From positions 367 through 8,018 of the forward strand of contig VBCS01000155.1 of the NCBI GenBank assembly GCA_005888955.1: a stretch of DNA of 7,652 nucleotides. Direction: 5' to 3'. This DNA comes from Betaproteobacteria bacterium (GTDB lineage Bacteria > Pseudomonadota > Gammaproteobacteria > Burkholderiales > Casimicrobiaceae). Of this stretch, positions 1 to 6,779 are shown piece after piece (within the stretch, counting starts at the first letter, position 1; every line of letters begins with the position of its first letter). A program made the translations under genes and the position numbers. The notes under the pieces are model-generated. The model made no database searches. It worked only from the letters and a program-made list of their open reading frames with translations, and was not told the origin of the DNA.

Positions 1-57
1 CGCCGACAACTGGCCCTAGCCGCGCCGGCGCATTGGGGCTACAAGGAGGCTTTCCCC

Positions 58-77
58 GCGGCCGAGTTCTCGGCCGC
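58..77. promoter_or_regulatory. Perfect inverted repeat upstream of tpa
   Basis: GCGGCCGAG (58-66) and CTCGGCCGC (69-77) are exact reverse complements separated by TT. The element ends 17 bases before the tpa Shine-Dalgarno (95-100). No T-tract follows, so it does not look like an intrinsic terminator. It could be an mRNA hairpin in the tpa leader or a symmetric operator. The rest of 1-106 holds no gene I can identify: one frame stops at 17-19, which could be the end of an upstream gene, and an isolated AAGGAGG at 43-49 has no start codon behind it. Confidence 0.4.
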
Positions 78-106
78 ACCGGCTCTTGCCGCACGAGGAG
101 ATCACG

Positions 107-1450
107 ATGGGCCATGCCGAATTCACGCTTCGCGACCAGCTGCAACCGCGCCAGATCTCACTCGACGAGTACTGGATGCCGTTCACGCCCAATCGCGATT
201 TCAAGTCCGACCCCAAGATGGTCGTGCGGGCCGAAGGCATGTACTACTGGAACGATCGCGGCGAGAAGCTCATCGACGCCTCATCAGGCATGTTCTGTGT
301 CAACGCCGGTCACGGCCGCAAGGAGATTGCCGACGCGGTGCACCGGCAGTTGACCGAGCTCGACTTCATCGCGCCGTTCCTGCGTGCGCACCCGAAGAGC
401 TTCGAGCTCGCCACGCGGATCGCGGAGCTGACACCCGGGGATCTGAATCGCATCTTCTTCGTGAACTCGGGGTCCGAAGCGGTGGACACGGCGATGAAGG
501 TCGCGCTGGCCTACCACCAGGCGCGCGGTCAGGGCGGCCGCAACATGTTCGTCTCGCGCGAGCGCGCATATCACGGCGTCAACTTCGGCGGCGTGGCGCT
601 GTCCGGGATCGTCAACAACCGGCGCAAGTTCGGCCCGACCCTGCCGGGCATCGCGTTCATGCGCCACACGCACCTCAAGGAAAACTATTTCACGAGGGGC
701 GAGGCGGCGCAGGGCGCAGAGCTCGCCGACGATCTGCAACGCTTCGTCGCGCTCTACGGCGGGGAGAATATCGCCGCGTGCTTCGTCGAGCCGATCGCGG
801 GATCGACGGGCTGCCTCGTGCCGCCCAAGGGCTACTTGAAGCGCGTGCGCGACATCTGCGATCAACACGGCATCCTCCTCGTGTTCGACGAAGTCATTTG
901 CGGCTTCGGTCGCACGGGCAAGGCGTTCGCGGCGCAGAGCTTCGGCGTCACACCCGACGTGATGACCATGGCCAAGGGCCTCACCAACGGCGCGCAGCCG
1001 ATGGGCGCGGTCGCGATCAGCGAGCGCATTCACGATACGATCGTCGCCGCGGCGCAGGACGGGGCGATCGAGTTCTTTCACGGCTACACGTACTCGGGGC
1101 ATCCCGCGTCATGCGCCGCTGGACTGGCGGCGCTCGACATCTACCGGAACGAGGGATTGTTCGAGCGCGGCGCGGCGTTGTCTCCTTATTTCCTCGACGG
1201 CCTGTGGTCGCTCAAGGACCTGCCCGCCGTCGCCGATCTGCGCGGCTACGGCATGCTGGCGGCGATCGAGCTGCATCCCGCAGGCGGCCCCGGCGCGCGC
1301 GGCCATCTGCTGCAGAAGAAGCTTTTCGACAATGGCCTGCACCTCAAGACGACGGGTGACTCGGCGATTGTTGCGCCGCCGTTGATCGCCGAAAAGCAGC
1401 ACGTCGACAGGATCGTAGAATGCTTGCGCAAGACTCTGGCTGGCATCTAA
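107..1450 (+). CDS. tpa: Class III omega-aminotransferase, probable taurine:pyruvate aminotransferase
   Basis: This is a 447-aa PLP-dependent class III (fold type I) aminotransferase, close in length and pattern to omega-amino acid (beta-alanine):pyruvate aminotransferases. Visible landmarks are the N-terminal WMPFTPNRDF stretch (23-32), the phosphate-binding SGSEA (121-125), YHG (155-157), the cofactor aspartate D261 in DEVICGFGRTG, and the Schiff-base lysine K290 in MTMAKGLTNG. The C-terminal half is complete. I chose ATG 107 because GAGGAG (95-100) sits six bases upstream; a TTG at 86 in the same frame has no such site. It lies 49 bases before tauA with no terminator, so the two are probably cotranscribed. 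Sequence alone suggests a beta-alanine/omega-amino acid enzyme. The taurine assignment comes from the tauABC-pta neighbourhood: taurine + pyruvate to sulfoacetaldehyde + alanine, in the cytoplasm. Two pocket positions look changed (F63, K414; see findings). The class is very sure, the substrate only moderately. Confidence 0.85.
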   Translation: MGHAEFTLRDQLQPRQISLDEYWMPFTPNRDFKSDPKMVVRAEGMYYWNDRGEKLIDASSGMFCVNAGHGRKEIADAVHRQLTELDFIAPFLRAHPKSFELATRIAELTPGDLNRIFFVNSGSEAVDTAMKVALAYHQARGQGGRNMFVSRERAYHGVNFGGVALSGIVNNRRKFGPTLPGIAFMRHTHLKENYFTRGEAAQGAELADDLQRFVALYGGENIAACFVEPIAGSTGCLVPPKGYLKRVRDICDQHGILLVFDEVICGFGRTGKAFAAQSFGVTPDVMTMAKGLTNGAQPMGAVAISERIHDTIVAAAQDGAIEFFHGYTYSGHPASCAAGLAALDIYRNEGLFERGAALSPYFLDGLWSLKDLPAVADLRGYGMLAAIELHPAGGPGARGHLLQKKLFDNGLHLKTTGDSAIVAPPLIAEKQHVDRIVECLRKTLAGI

Positions 1451-1499
1451 CATCACCGGCACCGGAAACACGGGCGATTGATCAACCGATGGAGGGAGC

Positions 1500-2501
1500 A
1501 TGAAACGATTGCTGGCAGGACTGCTGTTCGTCGCGGCAACGGTAATGGCCGCGGCGCCGGCGTGGGCGCAAAAGACCGTGACCTTCGCCTATCAGGACAT
1601 GATGAATCCGTGGCGCTGGGTGCAGCAGAGCCAGGAGATCGAAAAAGCGACCGGTTTCAAGATCAACTGGCGCCAGTTCGGCGGCGGGGGCGACGTGATC
1701 CGGGCGATGGCCTCGGGCGACGTGCAGTTGGGCGAGGTCGGCTCGACGGGGATAGCGACCGCGATCAGCCAAGGCATGGACGTCGATCTATTCTGGATTC
1801 TCGAGGACATCGCAGGCGCGGAGGCGCTGGTCGCACGCAACGGCAGCGGCGTCAACACGATCGCCGATCTCAAGGGCAAGAAGATCGGTACGCCTTTCGT
1901 TTCGACCTCGCACTTCCAGCTCCTCTATGCGATGCAGCAAGCGGGGCTCAAGGCGTCCGATGCGCAGGTGCTCAACATGCGGCCGCCGGAAATCGCTGCC
2001 GCGTGGGGCCGCGGCGACATCGATGCGACTTTCATCTGGGATCCGATGCTGTCCAACGTCAAGAAGACCGGCAAGGTGCTGATGACTTCGGGCGACATCT
2101 GCAAGAAAGGCGCTTGCACGTTCGACGGGTTGATCGTGACCAAGAAATTCGCCAAGGAGAATCCCGAGTTCATGGTTGTGCTGGTGAAGGCGCTCGCGAA
2201 GGCCGATGCGGACTATCGCGGCAACCCGAAGGCGTGGACCGGCGATCCCGCCAAGGTCGCCGCGGTCGCCAAGTGGTCGGGAGCCAAGCCGGAGGACGTT
2301 CCCGACGCGATGGCGCTCTACGGCTTCCCGAGTCTGCAGGAACAGGGCTCCCCGGCATGGCTCGGAGGCGGCGCCAACGGTGCGGCGACCAAGGCGCTTG
2401 CGCAACAGGCAAACTTCCTCAAGGACCAGGGACGGCTCACCTCCGTCGCGCCCGACTTCAGCAAGAACGTCACTACCGAGTGGGTGATCAAGGCGCAGTA
2501 G
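1500..2501 (+). CDS. tauA: Taurine ABC transporter periplasmic binding protein
   Basis: This 333-aa protein resembles E. coli TauA along its whole length. It has a Sec signal peptide of about 23 residues (MKRLL, hydrophobic core, cleavage after AWA) and then a mature protein starting QKTVTFAYQ. TauA/SsuA/NrtA-type signatures are visible: RAMASGDVQLGEVGSTG (68-84), GTPFVSTSHFQLL (130-142) and PPEIAAAWGRGDID (162-175) with the following IWDPM. GGAGGGA (1491-1497) precedes the ATG by three bases or slightly more depending on pairing. The protein should bind taurine or a related alkanesulfonate in the periplasm and deliver it to TauC. Cysteines 201 and 206 could form a small disulfide. The stop TAG is the first part of a REP repeat (2498-2548), and a strong terminator follows at 2564-2594, so mRNA for tpa-tauA is likely to end here. 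A related sulfonate cannot be excluded as ligand. Confidence 0.9.
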   Translation: MKRLLAGLLFVAATVMAAAPAWAQKTVTFAYQDMMNPWRWVQQSQEIEKATGFKINWRQFGGGGDVIRAMASGDVQLGEVGSTGIATAISQGMDVDLFWILEDIAGAEALVARNGSGVNTIADLKGKKIGTPFVSTSHFQLLYAMQQAGLKASDAQVLNMRPPEIAAAWGRGDIDATFIWDPMLSNVKKTGKVLMTSGDICKKGACTFDGLIVTKKFAKENPEFMVVLVKALAKADADYRGNPKAWTGDPAKVAAVAKWSGAKPEDVPDAMALYGFPSLQEQGSPAWLGGGANGAATKALAQQANFLKDQGRLTSVAPDFSKNVTTEWVIKAQ

Positions 2502-2548
2502 GGCCGACTCATTCGGCCCGCGCCGCGTGCGAATGAATTCGCGCCTAC
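2498..2548. repeat. REP-pair (BIME-like) repeat, copy 1
   Basis: This is a 51-bp unit bounded by GTAGG at the left and CCTAC at the right. It contains two hairpins: GGGCCGA/TCGGCCC (2501-2507, 2513-2519) and GCGAAT/ATTCGC (2529-2534, 2537-2542). The two halves are inverted versions of one motif, roughly GTAGGNNCGAATTCATTCG, which is the layout of paired REP sequences. Copy 2 at 2596-2647 matches it apart from a one-base gap and a few substitutions. The leftmost bases overlap the tauA TAG stop codon. The repeat is probably non-autonomous; REP families are generally mobilised by RAYT transposases encoded elsewhere, and none is seen here. Confidence 0.8.
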
Positions 2549-2563
2549 GGCGGCGACATCATG

Positions 2564-2594
2564 ACGGCGGCGCGAAGTGCGCCGCCGTTTTTTT
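2564..2594 (+). terminator. Intrinsic terminator after tauA
   Basis: ACGGCGGCGC (2564-2573) pairs perfectly with GCGCCGCCGT (2579-2588) around the loop GAAGT, and the stem runs into a seven-T tract (2588-2594). This is a textbook rho-independent terminator for + strand transcripts. It should stop or strongly reduce read-through from tpa-tauA into tauB-tauC. It sits between two REP-pair repeats. Confidence 0.85.
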
Positions 2595-2595
2595 C

Positions 2596-2647
2596 GTAGG
2601 GCCGAATTCATTCGGCCTTCGCCGCGTGCGAATGAATTCGCACTTAC
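2596..2647. repeat. REP-pair (BIME-like) repeat, copy 2
   Basis: This is a 52-bp unit in the same orientation as copy 1. Its hairpins are more perfect: GGCCGAAT/ATTCGGCC (2600-2607, 2610-2617, loop TC) and GTGCGAAT/ATTCGCAC (2626-2633, 2636-2643, loop GA). It starts GTAGG and ends CTTAC. Its last three bases, TAC, are the first half of a TACAAT -10 box just upstream of tauB. Together with copy 1 it brackets the terminator at 2564-2594. Confidence 0.8.
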
Positions 2648-2656
2648 AATAGCCGG

Positions 2657-2657
<1 letters not shown>
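2645..2657 (+). promoter_or_regulatory. Candidate tauB promoter, -10 box TACAAT
   Basis: TACAAT (2645-2650) matches five of six bases of the sigma70 -10 consensus. Initiation about seven bases downstream would fall at the tauB ATG (2657), implying a leaderless or nearly leaderless transcript. That fits the absence of a Shine-Dalgarno before tauB. No convincing -35 box is seen: the position 17 bases upstream (2622-2627) reads CCGCGT, and the REP hairpin occupies the spacer. Activity would therefore need an activator or rely mainly on the -10 element. Confidence 0.4.
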
Positions 2658-3432
<775 letters not shown>

Positions 3433-3436
<4 letters not shown>

Positions 3437-4266
3437 CGACGGCCGAAGAAGCCGGCGCCGGCAACGGACGCCCCAAGACCTCGAGGTTTGCGACCCTGGG
3501 CGAGGGCGCGAGCACGGCAATCAGCGTGGTGACCATGGTCGCCATCTTCGTGTTGTGGTGGCTCGCCAGCCATTTTCGCTGGCTGCCGCCGCTCTTCCTG
3601 CCAACGCCTGAAACCGTCTTCGCGCGTTTGTACGAATCCGCGCTCGGCCAGCTGACCGATGCGCCGCTGGCGGAGCACTTCGGCTGGTCGATATTTCGGG
3701 TTTTCACCGCGTTTATCGCCGCTTGCGTCACAGCGATCCCGATCGGCATCGCGATGGGCGTCTCGCGCATCGCGCGCGGCATTTTCGACCCGCCGATCGA
3801 GTTCTACCGGCCGCTGCCGCCGCTCGCATACCTGCCGCTGATCGTCATCTGGTTCGGCATCGACGAGCTGTCCAAGGTGCTGCTGATCTACCTCGCCTGC
3901 TTCGCTCCGCTGGCGATGAGTGCGCGCGCCGGGGTGCTCTCGGTGGCGCAGGAGCAGATCCAGGCCGCGTATTCCATGGGAGCGTCGAAATGGCAGGTGA
4001 TCCGGCACGTCATCGTCCCGGCGGCAATGCCGGAGATCCTGACCGCGATGCGCATCGCGATCGGTTTCGGCTGGACGACGCTGGTCGCCGCAGAAATGGT
4101 CGCGGCCACCAAGGGTCTGGGTCAGATGGTGCTCAATGCGTCGAACTTCCTGCGCACCGACATCGTCATCATGGGCATTGTCGTGATCGGCGCGGTCGCC
4201 TACCTCTTCGACCTCCTGATGCGCTACGTCGAGCGCCTCGTCGTGCCGTGGAAGGGGAAGGTGTGA
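3433..4266 (+). CDS. tauC: Taurine ABC transporter permease
   Basis: This 277-aa inner-membrane permease (binding-protein-dependent transport family) closely follows E. coli TauC (275 aa). Shared stretches include FYRPLPPLAYLPLIVIWFG (114-132), LLIYLACFAPLAMSA (140-154) and TLVAAEMVAATKGLG (216-230). The EAA coupling loop that contacts the ATPase is at about 178-200 (AAYSMGASKWQVIRHV...PAAMP). Hydrophobic segments lie near 29-48, 85-110, 118-133, 136-159, 202-223 and 242-263. The first 25 residues are polar and cytoplasmic. The ATG overlaps the tauB stop (ATGA), so the two are coupled. The protein forms the taurine channel with TauB and receives ligand from TauA. A related alkanesulfonate cannot be ruled out. 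Confidence 0.9.
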
Positions 4267-4301
4267 GCAGCGAGAGGGGACCCGCGAGCAGTGCGAGCGG
4301 G

Positions 4302-4362
4302 GGTCGAGCGTCCGCGAATCACCTTCGGCAGCCGACACGTGACGCCGCGTAATCGCTCGACC
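4302..4362 (+). promoter_or_regulatory. Long-range inverted repeat in the tauC-pta gap
   Basis: GGTCGAGCG (4302-4310) and CGCTCGACC (4354-4362) are exact reverse complements, 43 bases apart. The right arm ends four bases before a consensus Shine-Dalgarno (AAGGAGG, 4367-4373). A CACGTG palindrome (4336-4341) lies in the loop. In RNA the arms could close a stem-loop just upstream of the small ORF at 4379. A 9-bp match can arise by chance in GC-rich DNA, so a function is not established. Confidence 0.3.
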
Positions 4363-4378
4363 GGACAAGGAGGCGCGT

Positions 4379-4504
4379 ATGAAGATCCGGCGCGGGCGCG
4401 TTTTCAAGGGCGAGCGGCCTCTCGGAGCGAGAGGCACCCCGGGAGGACACGCCGCGGGACGACGGCTGCCGGCCGCCGTGTGCCGGTCATCGGCGCAGGG
4501 TTGA
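4379..4504 (+). CDS. Possible small basic protein or gene remnant between tauC and pta
   Basis: This is a 41-codon ORF beginning MKIRRGRVFKGERPLG and ending CRSSAQG with a TGA stop. Its support is the translation signal: AAGGAGG (4367-4373) five bases before ATG, the best Shine-Dalgarno in the window. The product is rich in arginine and glycine with no hydrophobic segment and no motif I recognise. It sits where xsc is often found relative to tauC and pta, but it does not resemble the start of Xsc. A perfect 8-bp hairpin, GCCTCTCG/CGAGAGGC (4417-4424, 4428-4435), lies inside it. It could be a genuine small protein, a leader peptide controlling pta, or the start of a decayed gene. I do not recognise it and translation is unproven. 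Confidence 0.25.
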   Translation: MKIRRGRVFKGERPLGARGTPGGHAAGRRLPAAVCRSSAQG

Positions 4505-4506
4505 CA
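4501..4506 (+). promoter_or_regulatory. Candidate -35 box (TTGACA) before pta
   Basis: TTGACA matches the sigma70 -35 consensus exactly and lies 29 bases before the pta ATG. The hexamer 17 bases downstream (4524-4529, CACGCT) is a poor -10 box, so the promoter is weakly supported. It would give a very short pta leader, consistent with the lack of a Shine-Dalgarno there. Confidence 0.2.
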
Positions 4507-4535
4507 GCCTCGCCTCCATTTGCCACGCTCGCTGC

Positions 4536-5516
4536 ATGGTCGCTCGCCCGCACTTCCAAAGACTCGTCGATCGGGTCCGGAACCTGTCGCCTCTACCCGC
4601 GGCGGTGGTCTACCCCTGCGACAGCGATTCGCTGCAGATTGCGCTGTCCGGCCGGTTTGCGGGTTATCTGGCGCCGGTGCTGGTCGGACCGGAAAAACGT
4701 ATTGCCGACGCCGCGGCACAGGCGGGACTCGATCTGTCCCGAATCGACCTCATCGACACCCCGGACGAACCCTTTGCGGCCGCACAACGCGCCGTAGCGC
4801 TGGCCAAAAACGGCGAGGTCCGCGCGCTCATCAAGGGCAGCCTTTATCCCGACGACCTCATGCGCGCGGTGGCCGCGCCGGAGTCCGGACTCCGCGGCGA
4901 GCGGCGGCTGACACACGCGTTCTTCATCGACGTGCCCGGCTACCCGCGCGCCTTCGTGCTCTCCGACGCGGTGCAGAACATCGCGCCGACGCTCGCCGCC
5001 AAGCGCGACATCGTCCAGAACGCGATCCATTTTGCGCACGCGCTGGGCATCGCGACACCGCAGGTCGCGGTCTTGAGCGCGGTCGAGGGCGTGACGCCGG
5101 CGCTGCCGGCGACCGGCGATGCGGCAGCGCTCGCCAAGATGGCGGCGCAGGGCATGATCACTGGCGGAGTCGTCGACGGCCCTCTTACCGCGGACAGCGC
5201 GATTTCCATCGCCGCGGCGCGCGCCAACGGTGTCGAATCGAAAGTCGCCGGCAACGCGGATGTGCTCATCGTGCCCGGGCTCGAGGCAGGCGCGCTGCTG
5301 CTGCGAGCAATTACCGGCATGTTTGGCGCGCTCGCGGCCGGCGTGACGCTGGGCGCGACGGTCCCCGTCGTTTTGTCCAGCCGCGGCGAATCGATGGAAG
5401 TCCGCATGGCCGCCTGCGTGCTGGCGTCGCTGGTCGCCGCGCACGCGCCGCCCGCCGCCGCGGCCGCGCAAAAGCCCGAGCCGGCCGCCGCAGCCGTCGT
5501 CGGCGTTGCCGCCTAG
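4536..5516 (+). CDS. pta: Phosphate acetyltransferase (short, PTA/PTB family)
   Basis: This 326-aa protein is a single-domain phosphate acetyl/butyryltransferase. Family signatures are GSLYPDDLMRAV (101-112), RRLTHAFFIDVPGYPRAF (123-140), SDAVQNIAPTLAAKRDIVQN (143-162), GGVVDGPLTADSAIS (210-224), AGNADVLIVPGLEAG (238-252) and the active-site Ser-Arg-Gly in SSRGES (281-286). The expected reaction is acetyl phosphate + CoA to acetyl-CoA + phosphate in the cytoplasm, the last step after Xsc in taurine catabolism. Short Pta proteins of this type are known beside xsc. Phosphate butyryltransferase is the main alternative, but no butyrate kinase is present. Residues after about 302 form an Ala/Pro-rich tail without visible structure. 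The ATG has no Shine-Dalgarno. The gene is 269 bases downstream of tauC, so it may be separately expressed. Confidence 0.82.
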   Translation: MVARPHFQRLVDRVRNLSPLPAAVVYPCDSDSLQIALSGRFAGYLAPVLVGPEKRIADAAAQAGLDLSRIDLIDTPDEPFAAAQRAVALAKNGEVRALIKGSLYPDDLMRAVAAPESGLRGERRLTHAFFIDVPGYPRAFVLSDAVQNIAPTLAAKRDIVQNAIHFAHALGIATPQVAVLSAVEGVTPALPATGDAAALAKMAAQGMITGGVVDGPLTADSAISIAAARANGVESKVAGNADVLIVPGLEAGALLLRAITGMFGALAAGVTLGATVPVVLSSRGESMEVRMAACVLASLVAAHAPPAAAAAQKPEPAAAAVVGVAA

Positions 5517-5525
5517 ATAGAACCG

Positions 5526-5549
5526 GTCGCTGCGGCTTGCACCAGCGAC
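5526..5549. terminator. Possible bidirectional terminator hairpin between convergent genes
   Basis: GTCGCTG (5526-5532) and CAGCGAC (5543-5549) are perfect reverse complements with a 10-base loop. They lie between the pta stop (5516) and the stop of the convergent propeller gene (5595). No clear T-tract follows on either strand (TATTTCC downstream on +), so if it terminates it is weak or needs Rho. Confidence 0.3.
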
Positions 5550-5594
5550 GAAGTATTTCCGCTCCTGCGCCTCAAGCCAGGATGAGCCTTGCGC

Positions 5595-6726
5595 TCAATG
5601 CCCCGCGAGATCATTCCATTGCGGCAGGAGCACCATGCTGTTGGGGTTGAAGCCCTTCAGCTTGAGCGTGTCCATGCTGCCGACGACGGCTTCGGTTTTC
5701 AGATCGACGATGGTTACCGATCCGTCGCTCATTCCCGGAAGATTGAGCAGAGCGTTCTGCACGAAGGCGTAGCGCCCGTCGCTTCGGCTGCGCCGGGCCC
5801 GCGCTCAGGTCGAAGATGTGAAGATGTCCCGGCTTCGCGGTCGTGACATACATGCGGTCCGCTTTGTTGTTGAAGTAGATCTCCAGCGGCACGCCCGCGT
5901 TCTGCGCGGAGAAATCATAGGCCTGCGCAACCTCGAAATCCTTTTTCGCCGGATTCCACGTGGCCGTCCATAAGGTGCCGCCGTACATGTTGGTGATGTA
6001 GGCCACGGGCGGATTCGCGCCTGGCACGAAGAGGATCTCTACCGGCGCCTCTCCCGACGGCGACGGCTTCTTCGAGACCTTGTAGGTGCCGAGCACCTTT
6101 CCGCTGCTCGCTTCCACCGCGCTGATCACCTCCCCTGCGTCGCCGAGGTCCGAAGCGCGCACCGTGCTCGTCAGCAGGATCCGGTCGATGCCGTTGTGGA
6201 TCGCGATGCCATGGGGATAAGGCGCAGCCACCTTCACGGTGCCCAAGACCTTGTCCGCGACGGCGTCGCCGACGATCATCATCTGCGTGCCCATGCAGCT
6301 CAGGTACCACTTCTTGTTGTCTTCGGAAAACACGACGTCTTCGCCGACGTTGCAGCCCGGGACTTCGATGACTTTGAAGGTGTAAGGCTCCTTCTTCATG
6401 TCGATCATGCGTAGCTCGCTCTTGCCGAGCGCGGTGACATAGGCCTTGCTCTGGTCGCGGTTGTAGAAGATGTGATGCGCCACGAGGTCGGCGGGCAGCG
6501 AAATGTCCTGTACGATTTGCCCGTATGTCTTCGAATTGGGATCGACGTCGATGACGGCGATGCCTTCTTTGCGCTCGCCCGTGGCCACGGGCGTCTTGAG
6601 GACTTTCAGGGATTCCGGCGACTTCGTCTCATAATTGAGCATGCCATAAATCTGGCCAAACGCGAGTCCGGGCAGAACCAGAAGCGCTGCCGCCGCGCAT
6701 CGTTGCAGTTCGAAAGAAAGCCTCAT
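5595..6726 (-). pseudogene. Secreted YncE-like beta-propeller protein, frameshifted
   Basis: The start is firm: ATG (6724-6726, minus strand) with GGAGG seven bases upstream. A signal peptide of about 25 residues follows (MRLSFELQRC, hydrophobic core, cleavage near AFGQ). The mature part looks like a beta-propeller of the YncE/YVTN or lactonase-like type, with repeated blades such as AHHIFYNRDQSKAYV, PHGIAIHNGIDRILLTS and VPLEIYFNNKADRMYVTTA. At residue 315 (codon 5782-5784) the frame breaks. The open frame continues as an arginine-rich, non-propeller tail to 5611. The true C-terminus, DGRYAFVQN...GMSDGSVTIVDL...PQWNDLAGH, lies one base over and ends at TGA 5595-5597. A blade strand also seems missing at the break. 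It is either a decayed gene or an assembly error. It was probably periplasmic; substrate unknown. No link to taurine is apparent. Confidence 0.75.
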
Positions 6727-6744
6727 GATCGTCCTCCAGGAGAG

Positions 6745-6771
6745 CTCGCCGCCCGAGCGACCGGCGGCGAG
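6745..6771. promoter_or_regulatory. Perfect inverted repeat in divergent intergenic region
   Basis: CTCGCCGCC (6745-6753) and GGCGGCGAG (6763-6771) are exact reverse complements around a 9-base spacer. On the minus strand the hairpin would sit just upstream of the propeller gene's Shine-Dalgarno. It could be an operator serving both divergent genes or an mRNA 5' hairpin. Confidence 0.35.
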
Positions 6772-6779
6772 AGATGTAA

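Noticed and set aside
1..106. Possible end of an upstream gene, such as xsc
   Set aside because: One frame stops at 17-19, but only five codons are visible and they do not match the Xsc C-terminus I recall, so no feature was called.
284..1102. 272-codon minus-strand frame opposite tpa
   Set aside because: It is a shadow frame of an intact aminotransferase, with composition typical of antisense GC-rich translation.
1478..2536. 352-codon plus-strand frame overlapping tauA
   Set aside because: It is slightly longer than tauA but has no signal peptide or motif, is Arg/Gly/Asp-rich, and is displaced by the well-supported TauA frame with its own Shine-Dalgarno.
2498..2647. CRISPR-like direct repeats
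   Set aside because: There are only two units, each internally palindromic, with a terminator between them and no cas genes; the REP-pair reading fits better.
4417..4435. 8-bp hairpin as a transcription terminator after tauC
   Set aside because: The stem is perfect but is followed by ACCCCGGG, not a T-tract, so intrinsic termination is not supported.
4593..5471. 292-codon minus-strand frame opposite pta
   Set aside because: It mirrors pta codons, is Arg-rich and has no recognisable fold; pta on the other strand carries all family motifs.
5611..5781. Arg-rich C-terminal extension of the propeller protein in the unshifted frame
   Set aside because: The sequence one base over encodes a propeller-like C-terminus with a clean stop, so the Arg-rich tail is an out-of-frame artefact.
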